From Phialocephala subalpina (lineage: Eukaryota; Ascomycota; Leotiomycetes; Helotiales; Mollisiaceae): 64,000 nt of DNA. The notes beneath the pieces were generated by a model, which was not told the DNA's origin, searched no databases, and saw nothing but the letters and a program-made list of their open reading frames with translations. Made by a program: the position numbers and the translations under genes. Positions 12,696 to 24,624 of this stretch are shown piece after piece (position 1 is the first letter of the stretch; each line of letters begins with the position of its first letter). The stretch covers positions 751,528 to 815,527 of the forward strand of contig FJOG01000021.1 in the NCBI GenBank assembly GCA_900073065.1. Direction: 5' to 3'.

Positions 12696-13677
12696 ATGAG
12701 CCAATTGAACACGAGTGGAAAGTTGTTTTTGAGTAGATGTTACAGGGTATTTTCAAAATCAAGACTAGTTCAAATTCATTATATAATGCAATAATTAATT
12801 TGTTAGAAGTTCTTTTAAATATAATTAAAAGAAGTTTATATAAGGGTCTACTTTAGGATCTTTGGGAGCTCATTTGTGCTCCTTAAGCATTGTCGTTAAA
12901 ACTTAACGAAAACAATATGAGAGAACAGAGATCAGATCAAGTGTGATTGGCTAAAAAGCAAGAAGTCAACACCCGTGACGATCTGATAGATTTTGCTCAG
13001 GATAACCAGGTTTGCTCAGGGGAGATGCTCAGGGTGCTCAGGCGAGTTGACCGAGCCGAGGCTGTTTAGCGCCTGAACAAGAGCGGCAATCTTACTAACT
13101 ATATACGACATACAAGAAAGAGAAAATTGATTCATAATACTCCCAAATCAGTACCAATGGGCTGTTGACTCAAAGCACCAAGCTCCACTTGCTATTGCAA
13201 CCATTTGTAAAGATCAAACTGGAGTAATGCTTTGGAAAGTTTCCTAGCTACGGTTCAGGTCAACAAAACACACCCTTCAAACGGAAAGTGAAGTGAGGGG
13301 CTATCATTGTCGATAGTTAAAGATGTTGTCAATTAGATTGAAATAGATGGAGAGAGTAGACATCGATACATAAGCAAAGAGACGAGTAGCGGCATTCAGA
13401 AAGAGAAGGAGAAAGCAAGCAGGTGTTCAAAGAGCAGACAACATTACAAGCTGCACCACCTTGATTACTGTGGCGGGCATTTGTGTCTGCCCTGAGAAAT
13501 CTGTCATCTTCCTTTGTACGCATGCTTGAAAATTGTACCCCTGCTCGAGGGAGGGTGATAGTTATACCTGCCCAACTAAGGATGATTCTCATAGTAATAA
13601 GGCTGGAGCTGGGTGTGATTCACTTTCCACTGCCACTTCCAATTCAGGTTCTTGCAGCGTCCAGCGGAGGAACCAGG

Positions 13678-13684
13678 TATAAAA
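13678..13684 (+). promoter_or_regulatory. TATA box 1
   Basis: TATAAAA in the context AGGTATAAAACCTTG. First of four similarly placed TATA elements. Confidence 0.4.
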
Positions 13685-14244
13685 CCTTGCTCTGACTTCA
13701 AATTCGCAAAGCAAGAAGAAATCGTAACGAGGTCCATAACTGAATCTATTCTTGCGACCATAGCGGCAAACTCTACAGGCCTGCTCACATCGGCTTCGAG
13801 GCTAAACCCGACAGAAGTGTGGGATCAATTTTAAGTTAAGTTGCTAGAAGCAGAAGATGAGAGATGTGACATGACTGAGTCTTTGACAGCAAGGACTCAA
13901 AATCCGCGCTCGAAACTTAATGATCAGACGTAATAAAAGCTAGATGCATGAACGCCAATTGCAAGAGACAGCTTGAGAAAAGAGAGGTTACCTTCAATGA
14001 AGGTGGGGTCCACAATTGGGTTCTGGTTCAGGACAGCTTAAATGGAGACACATAGAGTCATTCCATCTCCAAAGCCTCGGTCGTGTAGAGGTCCAAAGCA
14101 GCACAAGGAGGGCGACATTTATACGCTTTCTCTACCCCTAAGCGTTATCTGAAAGCACAGAATACTGAAAACAGGCGTTTGGTGCTATTTTATCCTTATT
14201 TGCAGTGCCCTAAGGCTTGCAGAGAATCACAGATGCAATCGAGG

Positions 14245-14251
14245 TATAAAA
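14245..14251 (+). promoter_or_regulatory. TATA box 2
   Basis: TATAAAA in the context GAGGTATAAAATCCTG, 567 bp after the first. An ATG lies about 60 bp downstream at 14305, with only a short frame. Confidence 0.4.
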
Positions 14252-14921
14252 TCCTGACCTCTGACCTCCCAAAAAAACAGCATCACCACCAACAACGCCG
14301 CCATCATGCCTCATCGTCTTTGCCAACATGTGTCGCCCATAGCCAGACATCGACCGCATACGTCTTGTTCATTTGTCTTCGTCGTGTCGAGCCTAGATTT
14401 GACTCGCACTTCAACATATGTTCGCGTCCAATAGTTTGGTCATTCTGACATTAAAGACCAGAAGCGTGTGAGATGGAATCGACTGTAGATTTAAGAAAGG
14501 GGGAAGCTGAGACTATATACACATAAAACAAGGACCCATTTAATGTTCCACGTGACCTCCAACTGATAAGCGAGAGAACATTAAAAACAACAGCAAACTT
14601 TCGTTCCAAGCCCAAAATTCTAAGATTGGACCCGAACAGCGAACCCCCTACAGGAAAGCCGAAGCAAAGATAACTTTCAGGACATAGGGTACGAATACGA
14701 AACTACCTATCGCACCCATCACGCGAATCTCATGATATGCGTATGTGTCTATTGAGCATTATTGATTTCAAACAAAATGTGGCAAATGAGATATTTATAT
14801 ATCTTGCCACAGCTTCGATAAGACGCTGTCTCATTCACGAGAACAGCATTGAAGTTGGGTACGAGTCGCGACTCACATCCCCTCCCATCTCTCGCAGCGC
14901 GCTTGGAACGAAGTCACGGGG

Positions 14922-14928
14922 TATAAAA
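14922..14928 (+). promoter_or_regulatory. TATA box 3
   Basis: TATAAAA in the context GGGGTATAAAAGCCTAC, followed by a CT-rich stretch typical of fungal transcription starts. Confidence 0.45.
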
Positions 14929-15503
14929 GCCTACTTCCTCTCCTTGTACCGCAATCTTCAACGACAGAACTACAGGATCTATCCCACCCGAGGCGCGGGG
15001 AAGAAAGACCAACCTAGGAACACGATTATCATTTACGTGTAAGCCTCGACGACGACTAGTAGTCGCTGGAACCCCGAGTCACGATGCGTTGCCTCCAGAC
15101 CTAGATGCTAGAAAACAAGACAAGAAGTGGCGTGAACGTGATAGCAACAGCAAGGTGTCGTCTTAAACTTTGGAGCAGCAAATGGAAACATTGAAAGAAA
15201 GCTCCAGAACAAAAAAACAACCAGAGCAGAGCAGAGCACACCACAGAAGAACGAGCAGGCGAGCCCGCGAAGAAAAGGAAAATAGGAGCGCGAGAAGGAG
15301 AGAAAGAGGTCGAAGCCACTCTTCTTCGTTAACTTGCTCATCCGTATTATGTTGTTGACCGCAGTCATAGCAGGTAGGGTGAGAGGTGATATGTATACTC
15401 TCACATGCCATTATTTCGCTCTCCGGGATATAGCTGACACCCGAGCGAAGTTGCGATTCGGTTTCACTTTCGGTTCAAGCAGGCTGCCCCTCTTTACTGG
15501 GAG

Positions 15504-15509
15504 TATAAA
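15504..15509 (+). promoter_or_regulatory. TATA box 4
   Basis: TATAAA in the context GGGAGTATAAAGCCTC, followed by CACCCATCTTCTGC. Confidence 0.35.
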
Positions 15510-16784
15510 GCCTCACCCATCTTCTGCTAAACGACACCAATAGAATATAGGTAGATGCAAGAAGAAGCCCTGTATGGCGGTGCCGTCTTTTGCACGTTCT
15601 GTCGACGCACCGAACGGCGACTCAATTCCGTCTTCGAATCTCATGTAGTTGGTTTTTTCATCGGCTTTGACGTGAGGAAATGACCACTCAAGCTCTTTCA
15701 AATATGAGACGAGAAGCAAAAACAAACTTGATAATAAAAATTCATCACAACCCAAAGTCAACAGAAGAACACAACCAAGCTCCAACATCAAACGTAAAAG
15801 TGACGAAAACAAGCACGAAAAATAAGAAAGTTTGAACTCCTTGAACTTGACCACACATAGACCCGCGGTTCCGGGAACCGCGAACTTCTTACTCCAGCAC
15901 ATACCACCTCGGGCGTGGTGTGAGACAATATGTGGAAGGGAATGGCGAGGCTGCGTAATTCGATTCACCTCCGCCTTCAGCTTCAAGCCCCAAACCAGAC
16001 AAGTGAATCTCCTCCAACCAGCTGCACAAATTACCCTCAAAAACAAAACAAGAAACATCCCGCAAACATCCCAACAAAACAACAAAACTTTCCACAAAAA
16101 TAAACCACTGAAACCCCCAACCAACCCCACACGCCACTTAAGCCTAGCGTGCGGACAAAGGGAAGTACCCGTGCGTACGTGCGGCTGAGGGGTATGGGGG
16201 TACAGTAGCTTTATTGGCTGCACGCTCGTGCATCTCGCTTGGTGGAACCGAAAATCAAGGTCCAGCCTGTCAAGACACGAGGGTGGTACTGGGCCTGGGA
16301 AAGATCACGCCACTTGCTGACTTGACCGCTTCTTATTTTTGGGCGCATACCTTGGCGTTGCAGCTGCCAATCTGGCATTGTCTCATTTGAGTTGGGCGAT
16401 TGGAAGGTCAGAGCGAATCGAGAGATGAAAAAAAAAAGCCTAAAATATCAGGAGCTGGAATTGAAGTGATGAACTCGGACTGATGAGATGAAAGATGGAC
16501 AATATCGTGAAGAGTTTTGATATTCAGTATTAAATACTATGCATCAATGCAGCAGCAAGTGCAAGTAGAAAGCAGGTATCGACAACGGCATCAACGAGGA
16601 CGACCTGTCATCAACGCCAAGCCAAGCTCGAGTGAGTGAGCAAGCAGAACAAAGTAACTGCTATGTACAACCCCTTTTGTCACCAGCCAACTCCCCCAAT
16701 GCCACCATCTCATTCCTATATTCCTACCCGGGTATCCATCCATCCGATCATTCATTCACGCATACCATGAAGAGGTGAATGTGT

Positions 16785-17837
16785 TTAGACATCATGCTCC
16801 TTGGCCTTCGCTCTCTCGCTCGCGCCCTTAATCGCCGTACTCAAATCACCTACGGGAATCTGGAACGGGAAGTCCAAAGCCGCTAACATAATAGCAAAGA
16901 AGATCCACCATCCCGCCATACTCGTAACAAACGTAAACGCACCCGCCGCAATCTGCAACCGGCCCGCCAGTCTCGCAGCGCTCGCAGCAGCTTCACCGGT
17001 ACCACCAAGAGCATTCGCGGTTTGCCAGTAAGCTCCAGAGAGAAGAGCGAAAGCAATCACGAGCGTGAAGAAGATGACGACGAAGACGACGTTGGTGCGG
17101 AGAGAGCAGATTAGGTAGACGAAGCAGAGGACTCCCATGAAGACGAGGAAGAAGGCGAAGGATGATGTGAAGCCGACGGTTGAGAGGCCTGCGGCTTCGG
17201 GTTGACCAGCTGGAGCATATGAACCGTAGGCGTAGTAGAAAGGTTGGAGGGTTGAAGCGAAGGAGAGCCAGAAGGCGCCGAAGGAGGTGAAGACTACGAA
17301 GGGGAAGGTGTTGCCGAGGATGAATTCGAGGAAGCCGCCGAGAACCATGAGGAGACCACCAAAGAAGTAGTAGGATCCGCTGCGAATTTTTAGCATATTG
17401 ACGAGAAGAAAGGAAGCTGAGAGACTCACGTTCCAGCTGCGCCGTTACCGCCAGCACCTCGCCAGCCCATCAGGTCGCAAGACAAAGGTGAGAGGGAGAG
17501 CAAGAAACCGAGGAGGGCGCTAGGAATTGTTAGCAAAGCTCAAAAGCAGATGGGAAGAAACGTACACTGGAGTTGGGTTACCAAAGGTCTTTCGTAGATC
17601 ACCTTTGACAACATTTTGAGGAGAAAGGTATATCTTCTCGAAGAGCTCAGGGGAGATTGAAATGCTGCCCGCCGTTCGGATTCTCTTCAACGCCTCGCCA
17701 TGGTCCATGTTGGCATCGTGTAGATAGTGTGCTGAGCCTCCATTGCCATTGGTGTACCCATTACCGTTCGAGAAGTCCTTCTCTAGTGGGTCCCCATTCG
17801 CATTTGCGCGAGCTTGTGCATTGTATTCTGCCGCCAT
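16785..17837 (-). CDS. Gpr1/Fun34/YaaH (acetate transporter) family protein
   Basis: Three exons, 17837-17566, 17519-17430 and 17379-16785, with GT-AG introns (gtacgt, gtgagt donors), give 318 residues. The N-terminus is hydrophilic and rich in Asn and Gly (about residues 1-60). The family signature NPTPV lies at residues 87-91, followed by about six membrane segments and the motif GNTFPFVVFTSFGAFWLSF. Characterised relatives (yeast Ady2, Aspergillus AcpA) carry acetate or ammonium across the plasma membrane, and some members are regulators or sensors. NPxP is NPAPLGL in classic transporters; here it is followed by ALLGF. The length is usual for the family and the frame is clean. Substrate is inferred from family only. 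Confidence 0.93.
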
Positions 17838-20521
17838 TGTGACTGATGTGTGGTTTTCGACCCTTTACTGGACGTCGGAATTTGAAGAGTCGTAAGATAA
17901 ATGAGAAGGGAAAGAAACAACGGCTATGTAGGCAAGTACAGGTAAATACAGGGATACTTTACACACACGACGACCAAGATGGAGAATCAAGCAGGCATGA
18001 AATCTGGGGTCCCAACCATTATGTAGCTCTTGATACTCGATCGCCTCCGCACTTACGGAGCCCCGGATTCCTGTCGCAGCTCAGAGCTAAGTGCTACCAG
18101 TCGATCAGTCGATCCCGGTAGATGCAGCTCAGCATCACAGCTTCCATCCCTGAGAGGAGAAGCTCTGGCTGTCCGGATCCGTTCAAGCGTTAAGCATTGG
18201 CGCTGGCGAATTCTGGAGATGAGGTGTTGATCTGGGAACTATCCGGCTTTAGCTGGCCTGGCTTGGACTGGGATGACTCTACGGTAGCTCCAGATGAACA
18301 GCCAGACTTCGAACCATCTTGGAACTCTCAGTGGTGGTCGTTACTTATGTCCGGATTCCGAAGGTTGGAGCAAATACCCCAGGCAGGCCAATTGGATTGG
18401 CCAGATACTTGTCGTGACAGCAGCATTGTCCATTCTCAACAGTTCGATATCTCCTTTCAGTCGTACCTCTCTCCCCCTATTCGAGGGTCTGGAACATGCG
18501 GCGTAGAACTCACGTCATGGATCAAAGGAACGGAATTATGGCGTTCCCTCATCCAATAACATCCATGCACGCATCTCTCGAACCGCATCAGCCATGCATT
18601 GAATGCTTGTCCTCGCACGACTCGCACACCTCTGGGTATGCGCCTCTCCACTGGTCGCTGGGACGGCGTGGGCAAAAGAAATGCCGGCCAAGTGGAAGAG
18701 GCATCAGTGAGTGGCGTGGTGACGGTTTGGCGTTGGTGGTCGATCGCACAACCGAAATGCGGGGGAAGTACCAATCCTGGGGATGGGAGATCAAGACTGC
18801 AAGGCGTATTGGTTGCTGCGTGCGGTATGGACGTTGCACCCTTGCGGATGAAGAGGAGATGGATCCATTTGATGAGGCCATAATCGGTGAATGGACGTCA
18901 ATAGCTGTGGTGGTGATGAGAGAAGCTTGATGAGGTCGTCGGAAGAAGGGTCTTACTCTACCCGCGGCTACTCCTTCCTCAAGCGAGAGATTCACGTGAT
19001 GCCCTGCCATTTTATATTTCACTTGGCAAGTGCAAAAAGTCGAGCACTCAGCCGTTGTAACCGTCTCAAACAAGGATAAGAAGCCACAGAGTCATGGTCG
19101 CTGCCACTCACGTCCCCAGATTATTCGGCTTCGAAGCCGGTGCGGAAGCAAGCAAACGTCGGATGCGGCACCAACCCGAGACTACGAAGAGATACAGCGA
19201 ATCAAATACCAGCGGAGGTATTCAAAAAAGAATTATACACTTTTGGGTGCTTTTTATGCAGAGCCAGATGCATTTAGTTGTTATTGAGGGGTCAAGAAGA
19301 GGGGAAGTCGTGATTGTTTTTTCTATTCGCTACCAGTAAAATATATTTGTGCTGTCATTCTGCAGCCCTATAATTGACAAAAATACAGGCCTACCATTAT
19401 CCTTTTTAGAATATCTGAAAACTCTCGTTTTTAACGTGATTCGCGTGATTCATCTCCTCCTTTTCCTCGAGATCTTCAAATGTCACGCATGTAGCGGTGG
19501 AACAATCTAAAAAGACCTCGGCCTGGCCCTCGAGATCTTCGTTTTATGTTGTCGCCTCGTCGAAGATCTAAGTAGATCTAAGTGACACCATCATCGACGG
19601 CGTCATACTGGCGTCGACGGCTATATCTGCCGAGGTTAGCATCCCGTGACTTGAATGCGGAGAAGAGCCTCGTGGCGTCCCTTACATGGGGAGTCGATCT
19701 ACTGATGAGATTAACGAGACTCACGAGATCCATAAAAATCCCGAGGATGCGGAGGTGGAGAACTTTCCACGTGGATGAGTACGTACTGGAATAATGGGGG
19801 TCATTTGAACGTCAAACAACTCTTCACGGTCGTGAGGAGAAAAACGACGAGTAGGGAAGGTCAGACGAGCTCAAAGTGAAGTACTTTGAGACTTTTCTTC
19901 AGTTGATAAGTTATTGCAAGAAAATGCTTCAACGAAGAGTCAAGTGAGATTCTTTCTCTTGGTGTTTATTAACACGTTTCTTGGCCCTTTCCTACCGTCA
20001 TTCTTGAATTCTTGCAATCTTTATGACACAGATTGCGCGAACAATAACTCTCTTATTGCATGCGCTTGCTCTTCAGCCGACGTCACGGCTGTTGGGTTTA
20101 TACGAACGGAGGGAGTTATAGTTTCATTTTATTGGCATAGATCCGATGCTGCAACTTCAAGGAGGGCCGTCTCAAAATTTATAACATCCCATCATTCTCT
20201 TTCATCTTCCAATTCGATTATCTTGCGTTGGTCTTAACAGACGCCACGCTATGATTTTCAAAAGTGTTGTTACTGCGAGATGCTGTTTGCGAAAACCTAA
20301 GTTGCCAGTCATTTCTTGATATCATGATTCACGAATCTCATTTGATGCAACTATTCCGTATTATTCAACAAAGATTTCAGTCTTGACAATATGGTACTCA
20401 TGAATAAGACATCCGGTCTATGAACGGGAGAAATCATGAATAAATATCGCGAGACTCCTCTCCAACTTTCAAATTTTAACGAAGCATCCCCTCACGTTTT
20501 CATCTTCTTACTCCACCAATC
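17838..20521. other. Intergenic, no convincing gene
   Basis: Contains the promoter of the leftward acetate-transporter-family gene and the upstream region of the rightward secreted protein. Open stretches on both strands at 18.0-19.1 kb overlap each other and resemble random translation. Two copies of CTCGAGATCTTC occur near 19468 and 19530. Confidence 0.5.
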
Positions 20522-21314
20522 ATGCTCTATCAAGCAGCTAGTGCTATTGTGGCCTTTGCAGCATATACGGGGGTGGTTGTCGGCTTTCTAAATCCACTCG
20601 AGCCAGCAACTTCAGTATCGACATTGGTCGGAGACATCAAGTTATCAACTCGTGCTATATCAAACGTTACAAAACTCTCAACCAGGTATCTCCATCCCAT
20701 CTCTCTCCTCCCAAGTTCCAACTAACACATCAACAGCGGCACACGCACAGGACTCGGGACAATCTACTACTAATACTCCACTCCCTCCTCCTGCGGTCCC
20801 GTCAACCCCGACTCAGTCTACATCGCCGCCCTCGGAAACTACTGGATGAACTGGGTCTACCGAGCCCCTTACTGTGGTCTCCTCCTCCATGTCACCAATA
20901 CCGGGAGTAATGATGGTGTAGGCGGAGTTGGGAATAGTATTGTGGTCCAGGTAGCGGATACGTGTGAGGCGTGTGATGAGAATCATGTTGATTTCTCGCT
21001 TGCGGCGTGGAATCACTTGACGGGGTATGCTGCGCCGGGGACTATATTTATTGCTTGGTAAATTAAAAACTTTTATTTGGAGGAGGGAAAGGGGAGGCGA
21101 GGGAGTGGAGGTCGGAGAGTGAGAGGTGAGATGAGGAGACTTGCTGATTTGTGATAGGAGCTTCTGCGAGGGGTGCCAGTTGAGCGGCCCGAGTATGATC
21201 CCGATGAATGAGATCAGCTCTGGATCTAGGATCGAATGGCGGAAGAAGTTGATGGCTGCTGGATGGTTACTCGGCTTGTTTGTTTGTGGTACGATATATC
21301 TTTTGAGCTTTTAA
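20522..21314 (+). pseudogene. Secreted RlpA-like double-psi beta-barrel protein (one nonsense codon)
   Basis: Exons 20522-20685, 20737-21057 and 21158-21314 with GT-AG introns form a 214-codon frame. The start gives a signal peptide (MLYQAASAIVAFAAYTGVVV). The mature part fits the RlpA-like/expansin barrel: GTRTGLGTIYY, YSTPSSCGPVNPDS, APYCG, VVQVADTCEAC, VDFSLAAWNHL, then across the third intron FIAWSFC. These are the usual Gly-Thr-Tyr start, paired Cys, Asp-Cys-x2-Cys and terminal Trp-x-Phe-Cys. An in-frame TAA at 20771-20773 (codon 67) interrupts the barrel. It may be a pseudogene, an allele-specific null or a sequence error. The family includes secreted cell-wall-associated and plant-interacting proteins. 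The last 30 residues are hydrophobic and their assignment is uncertain. Confidence 0.72.
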
Positions 21315-21479
21315 GTGTTTCGCCTCAGTTGAAGCCTTTTCATTCTGAATCAGGCGTCTTGCCCGGCTTAATCTATATCCAAGTTAATCTTTTATAGTAC
21401 CGCCAACCAGCAAGTTCCTTACCACATTCTTAACCTTTATAACATCATTTTTGTTGTTGATATTGAAAAGCAGTGTTGC

Positions 21480-21563
21480 AGTGCGGGGTAAGTAGAACCC
21501 CGCACTTCCCCTTTCACCCCTATAAATTTAGCGATCGAAGCCTGAACATTTAGCGAGCGTAGC
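21480..21563. repeat. 10-bp stem hairpin plus direct repeat
   Basis: AGTGCGGGGT at 21480-21489 pairs perfectly with ACCCCGCACT at 21497-21506 across a 7-nt loop. Just downstream, ATTTAGCGATCGAAGCC and CATTTAGCGAGCGTAGCC form a near-tandem repeat. Possibly the edge of a transposable element or a 3'-end structure; function unknown. Confidence 0.5.
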
Positions 21564-21886
21564 CCTACTTGTTTTATGGTCATGATTTTCCTGCCGCAGT
21601 ATATTTCTCCTGAGTTATTCAAGTGACTGATTTATTGTCGGCATCTGCGCGTTTCATACTGGATTGAATTGTCGTTGCTGATGCTTCAAGAAGCCGAGTC
21701 AGCCACTGACAGTGGGGACATCAATGAGTCCTGCGAGTCCTGCAGGTCCTAGTCTGTGCTGACATCGGTATCCAAAACTCAGGGAGCTCAGCAACACTTC
21801 ACGAGTTTATCAACACCTGACTACCTCGAACCTCAAACTTCTCACAGTCAAATCGATCAATCATCAAATTATCGTTATTCAACACC

Positions 21887-23690
21887 ATGCTATCCCTCAA
21901 GCTGTTCCTCAAGCTGGTATTGGACTGTGACGAAGCAGGGCAATGCATCAACGTCCGGATGACTTTGGACATCCCTCAATTCAAAAGGGATTAAGTTCTG
22001 TTTCACCACATCATGTTTCGAGGACCGATCAAAACTATTCAATACACTGCGAATGATCTTCACCTCCAAGATGCACTCAGTTCTGTCCCAATCTATCATG
22101 AAGACTCAAAAGACGGACGCCAGCGCAAGTTTCTCGCAGGTCGAGACCTCCCACCAGGAGAATTGACAATTGAATACCAAGCCGCGCCCTAGAACCCCAC
22201 AGAATCAAGTCCCTGCATCCCTCAAATAGCCATCGAAAGAGACGGCGGCGGACTCACCGGAGCAGGTAAGTCCCACCTTCTCGGAGCAATATTCCCTTAT
22301 CGCGCTATCATAAGAGCCTTAAAACATTCAGTTACTCCCGCGAATGTCCCGCTACACCTAGGACTCTCTCAAATGTCTGAAAGAAGCATGCTGACTCCGA
22401 GATTTTGGGGGAACAGGAATGTCATTCATTCCCCGGTCAGCACTCGATGTAATCATGGACATCACCATCGAATGGGGCCTCTCATCCACACCTCCTGGGA
22501 CACGAGCATCATGCTCACTAGGAGAAGGCACAAAAGTCTCCGCTCAACTAAAACCTGAGGTACTCGACGAGTGTTTCTTCGCCGTCGGTCCTCTGCATAG
22601 CTACCCAGCCTCCGAAACCAATGGGAAATTCGGCATGTACTGGCTCGAGAACCCACCTTTCGATGCCCCAGCTTTAGGTCAACGGATGGAATCCTTACTT
22701 CCAGAAATGACTGCTTTCTTCCGGGATGACGACCCCACCTACCGAATCTTCATCCGTCGCAACATCCAGAAATGTGTTTCGAGCCGAGGTCTACATCGTG
22801 GTTTCGTCTTTGCTTGGACGAAAGTTGTTCCTCGAGATGAGGATGAGATCGAGGAATTTTTGATCCATGAGACGATTCATAACTGGCCTCGACTTGGCTT
22901 CTCGATTAGTGGTCCGACGCAAGAGGAGTTGGCTGATGGGTGGTTTAATGAGGGGATTGCGGAGTATTACTCTTTGATCCTGCCGTATCGGTTTGGGATA
23001 TGGTCAGAGGAGGAATTCATTCGGAGAATGAATATCCGGATTTCTGGGTATTATACTAATCCGGATCGGGAGGTGAAGAATAGGGATGTGCAGGAGAAAT
23101 TTTGGAAGGGCGGACATGTGAATCGAATTCCGTATCAGAGAGGGTTCATGTGCTTCATGAAGCTGGCATATCAGTTGAAGAAAGCAGGCGGTCGGTCTTT
23201 GGATGAACTTATTCTCGAGATGGTGGGTCTGAGACGTCAAGAGAAGCCGCATGGCATCACTATTTGGCTTGCTATGCTGGAAGTAGAACTTGGTGGTCCT
23301 GATTCTGTGACGGAGTATCATTCGATGTCCAACGCGGTCCCTATCATTCTCCCTTCAGATTGCCTCCGTGTTACCGAAGACTTGGAATGGAGTCTCCGAA
23401 GAGAAGATCAGGAGGAGTTTTATCTTGGCTTCCCAGAAGATTGTTTGCGTGATAAACCAGCTGTGGTTCGGAATCTGGACCCTGAGTCTCGGGCTGCGGC
23501 GGCTGGTGTCCGCAATGGGGATCTCATCACGCCTCAATATAGCTTCTTTGTCATTGCTGAGAGATGGGAACGGACGTTTGACATGATAGTTAGAAGGAGC
23601 GGTCTTGATAGCTCAGAGGGGTTCAAAGTGCTAAGTTGGTCACCGAGGAGTCGGAAAAAAGTGGAGAGTTATCAATTCATTCAAGAATAA
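21887..23690 (+). pseudogene. M61-like zinc peptidase (HExxH) with C-terminal PDZ-like region; two 5' nonsense codons
   Basis: Exon 1 is 21887-22265 and exon 2 is 22417-23690 (intron gtaagt...aacag); the joined frame has 551 codons. Exon 1 reads MLSLKLFLKLVLDCDEAGQ and GRDLPPGELTIEYQAAP, an N-terminal beta domain, but carries TAA at 21992 and TAG at 22190. Exon 2 is fully open (423 residues from its first ATG at 22419). It has HETIH (residues 150-154 of that ORF), then WFNEGIAEYYS supplying the third zinc ligand Glu, as in M61 glycyl aminopeptidases. A PDZ-like segment follows (NLDPESRAAAAGVRNGDLI). Both stops are explained by CAA/CAG to TAA/TAG. An N-truncated 423-residue product from 22419 is possible but would lack the N-domain. 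Confidence 0.78.
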
Positions 23691-23717
23691 CTTTTGGAAT
23701 TCACAATAGTCAATGCT

Positions 23718-24114
23718 AGGCTGCTCGTGGGGGGACCCATGGGGGAAGTTTCAAGATTTTACCCCACCCACAAATACTCCATAGGGTAAAGATATATTGT
23801 TACTTCCCCTATGGAGAAACCTGTGGGGCTTAGCGGTGCTCTATAGAGTGCTAAGACTACATAAATGTATAACATATACATAAAATATGTATAACTATAT
23901 AAAAATTATAAAAATATGCAAAATCTATATATATATTATACATTTATGTAGTCTTAGTACTCTATAGGGCCCCGTTAAGCCCCATGAGGGAAGTTCTCCA
24001 AAAAAAAAAAACTCTACTCGTGGGGGATTCAAAAACAAAAATCTCCACTTATAGTTCCCCATAGGGTGGGGTGGGAATGGGGTTTTGTACCCCATGGTTT
24101 TTTTGCGAGCAGCC
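23718..24114. mobile_element. 397-bp MITE (TA-flanked palindromic element)
   Basis: The ends GGCTGCTCG (23718-23726) and CGAGCAGCC (24106-24114) are inverted, and each is flanked by TA (23716-23717, 24115-24116), the target duplication of Tc1/mariner/pogo elements. Much of the interior is also a long imperfect palindrome, for example CTAAGACTACATAAATGTATA pairing with TATACATTTATGTAGTCTTAG around 23860-23960. No coding capacity. The sequence can fold into one long hairpin. Confidence 0.85.
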
Positions 24115-24624
24115 TAATAGTCACTGAACCAATCTTTAATGTTCTGAGAGCCTTTTTGACATCCCGACTTCAAGGCTTTGGTATTTCTTATGGTCTTGTA
24201 TATTCCATTAATTATATTCTTCCTGAGCAATACTGGCGTTATGATAAATCAGGAGCTATTGTCGGATGGTATTCTGCTCACAGAGGCAGTCATTTTCGTA
24301 ATACTAATGCGAGGAAACAAATCATTCTGCTGATGCACTTATCTTTCGTATTGGGCCCATGTAGTCCCTTTGTTCAAACAGATGTGAATAATTAAATGAG
24401 AAAGTTTTCGCGTGCAAAGAATACCTCTTTGTTGCATTCTGGGTCAGCCGCAACCAGCCTCTAAATCAAGAACCTCAATCGACTACCTTCACCAACAAAG
24501 GTTTCGAAAACACAAAACATTTTACTTTTCTAGGAATCTATCTCACTTGATCACTTTATATGTCAATACAAACCTCTCGATAACTATACACAACTATACA
24601 TTAAAGGCACCTTCAAAATTAAAC
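24115..24624. other. Promoter/5' region, no gene
   Basis: About 500 bp between the MITE and the next start codon. No conserved reading frame seen. Confidence 0.5.

Larger units (their letters stand above)
12705..16784. other. 4-kb region without a convincing gene; four TATA boxes
   Basis: Normal base composition. Short open stretches exist on both strands (the longest on the minus strand at 15513-16223) but none shows a domain, a consistent splice structure or protein-like composition. Four TATA elements occur on the plus strand at 13678, 14245, 14922 and 15504, about 570-680 bp apart. The right-hand part (after about 16230) is pyrimidine-rich and lies downstream of the acetate-transporter-family gene. 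Small secreted-protein genes or non-coding transcripts cannot be excluded. Confidence 0.5.

Noticed and set aside
15513..16223. 236-codon open frame on the minus strand
   Set aside because: Patchy hydrophobic composition, no domain, no splice logic, and a plus-strand frame overlaps it. Treated as chance.
18197..19073. Overlapping open frames of 120-161 codons on both strands
   Set aside because: They overlap on opposite strands and read like random translation with many Ser/Arg/Cys; no conserved motif.
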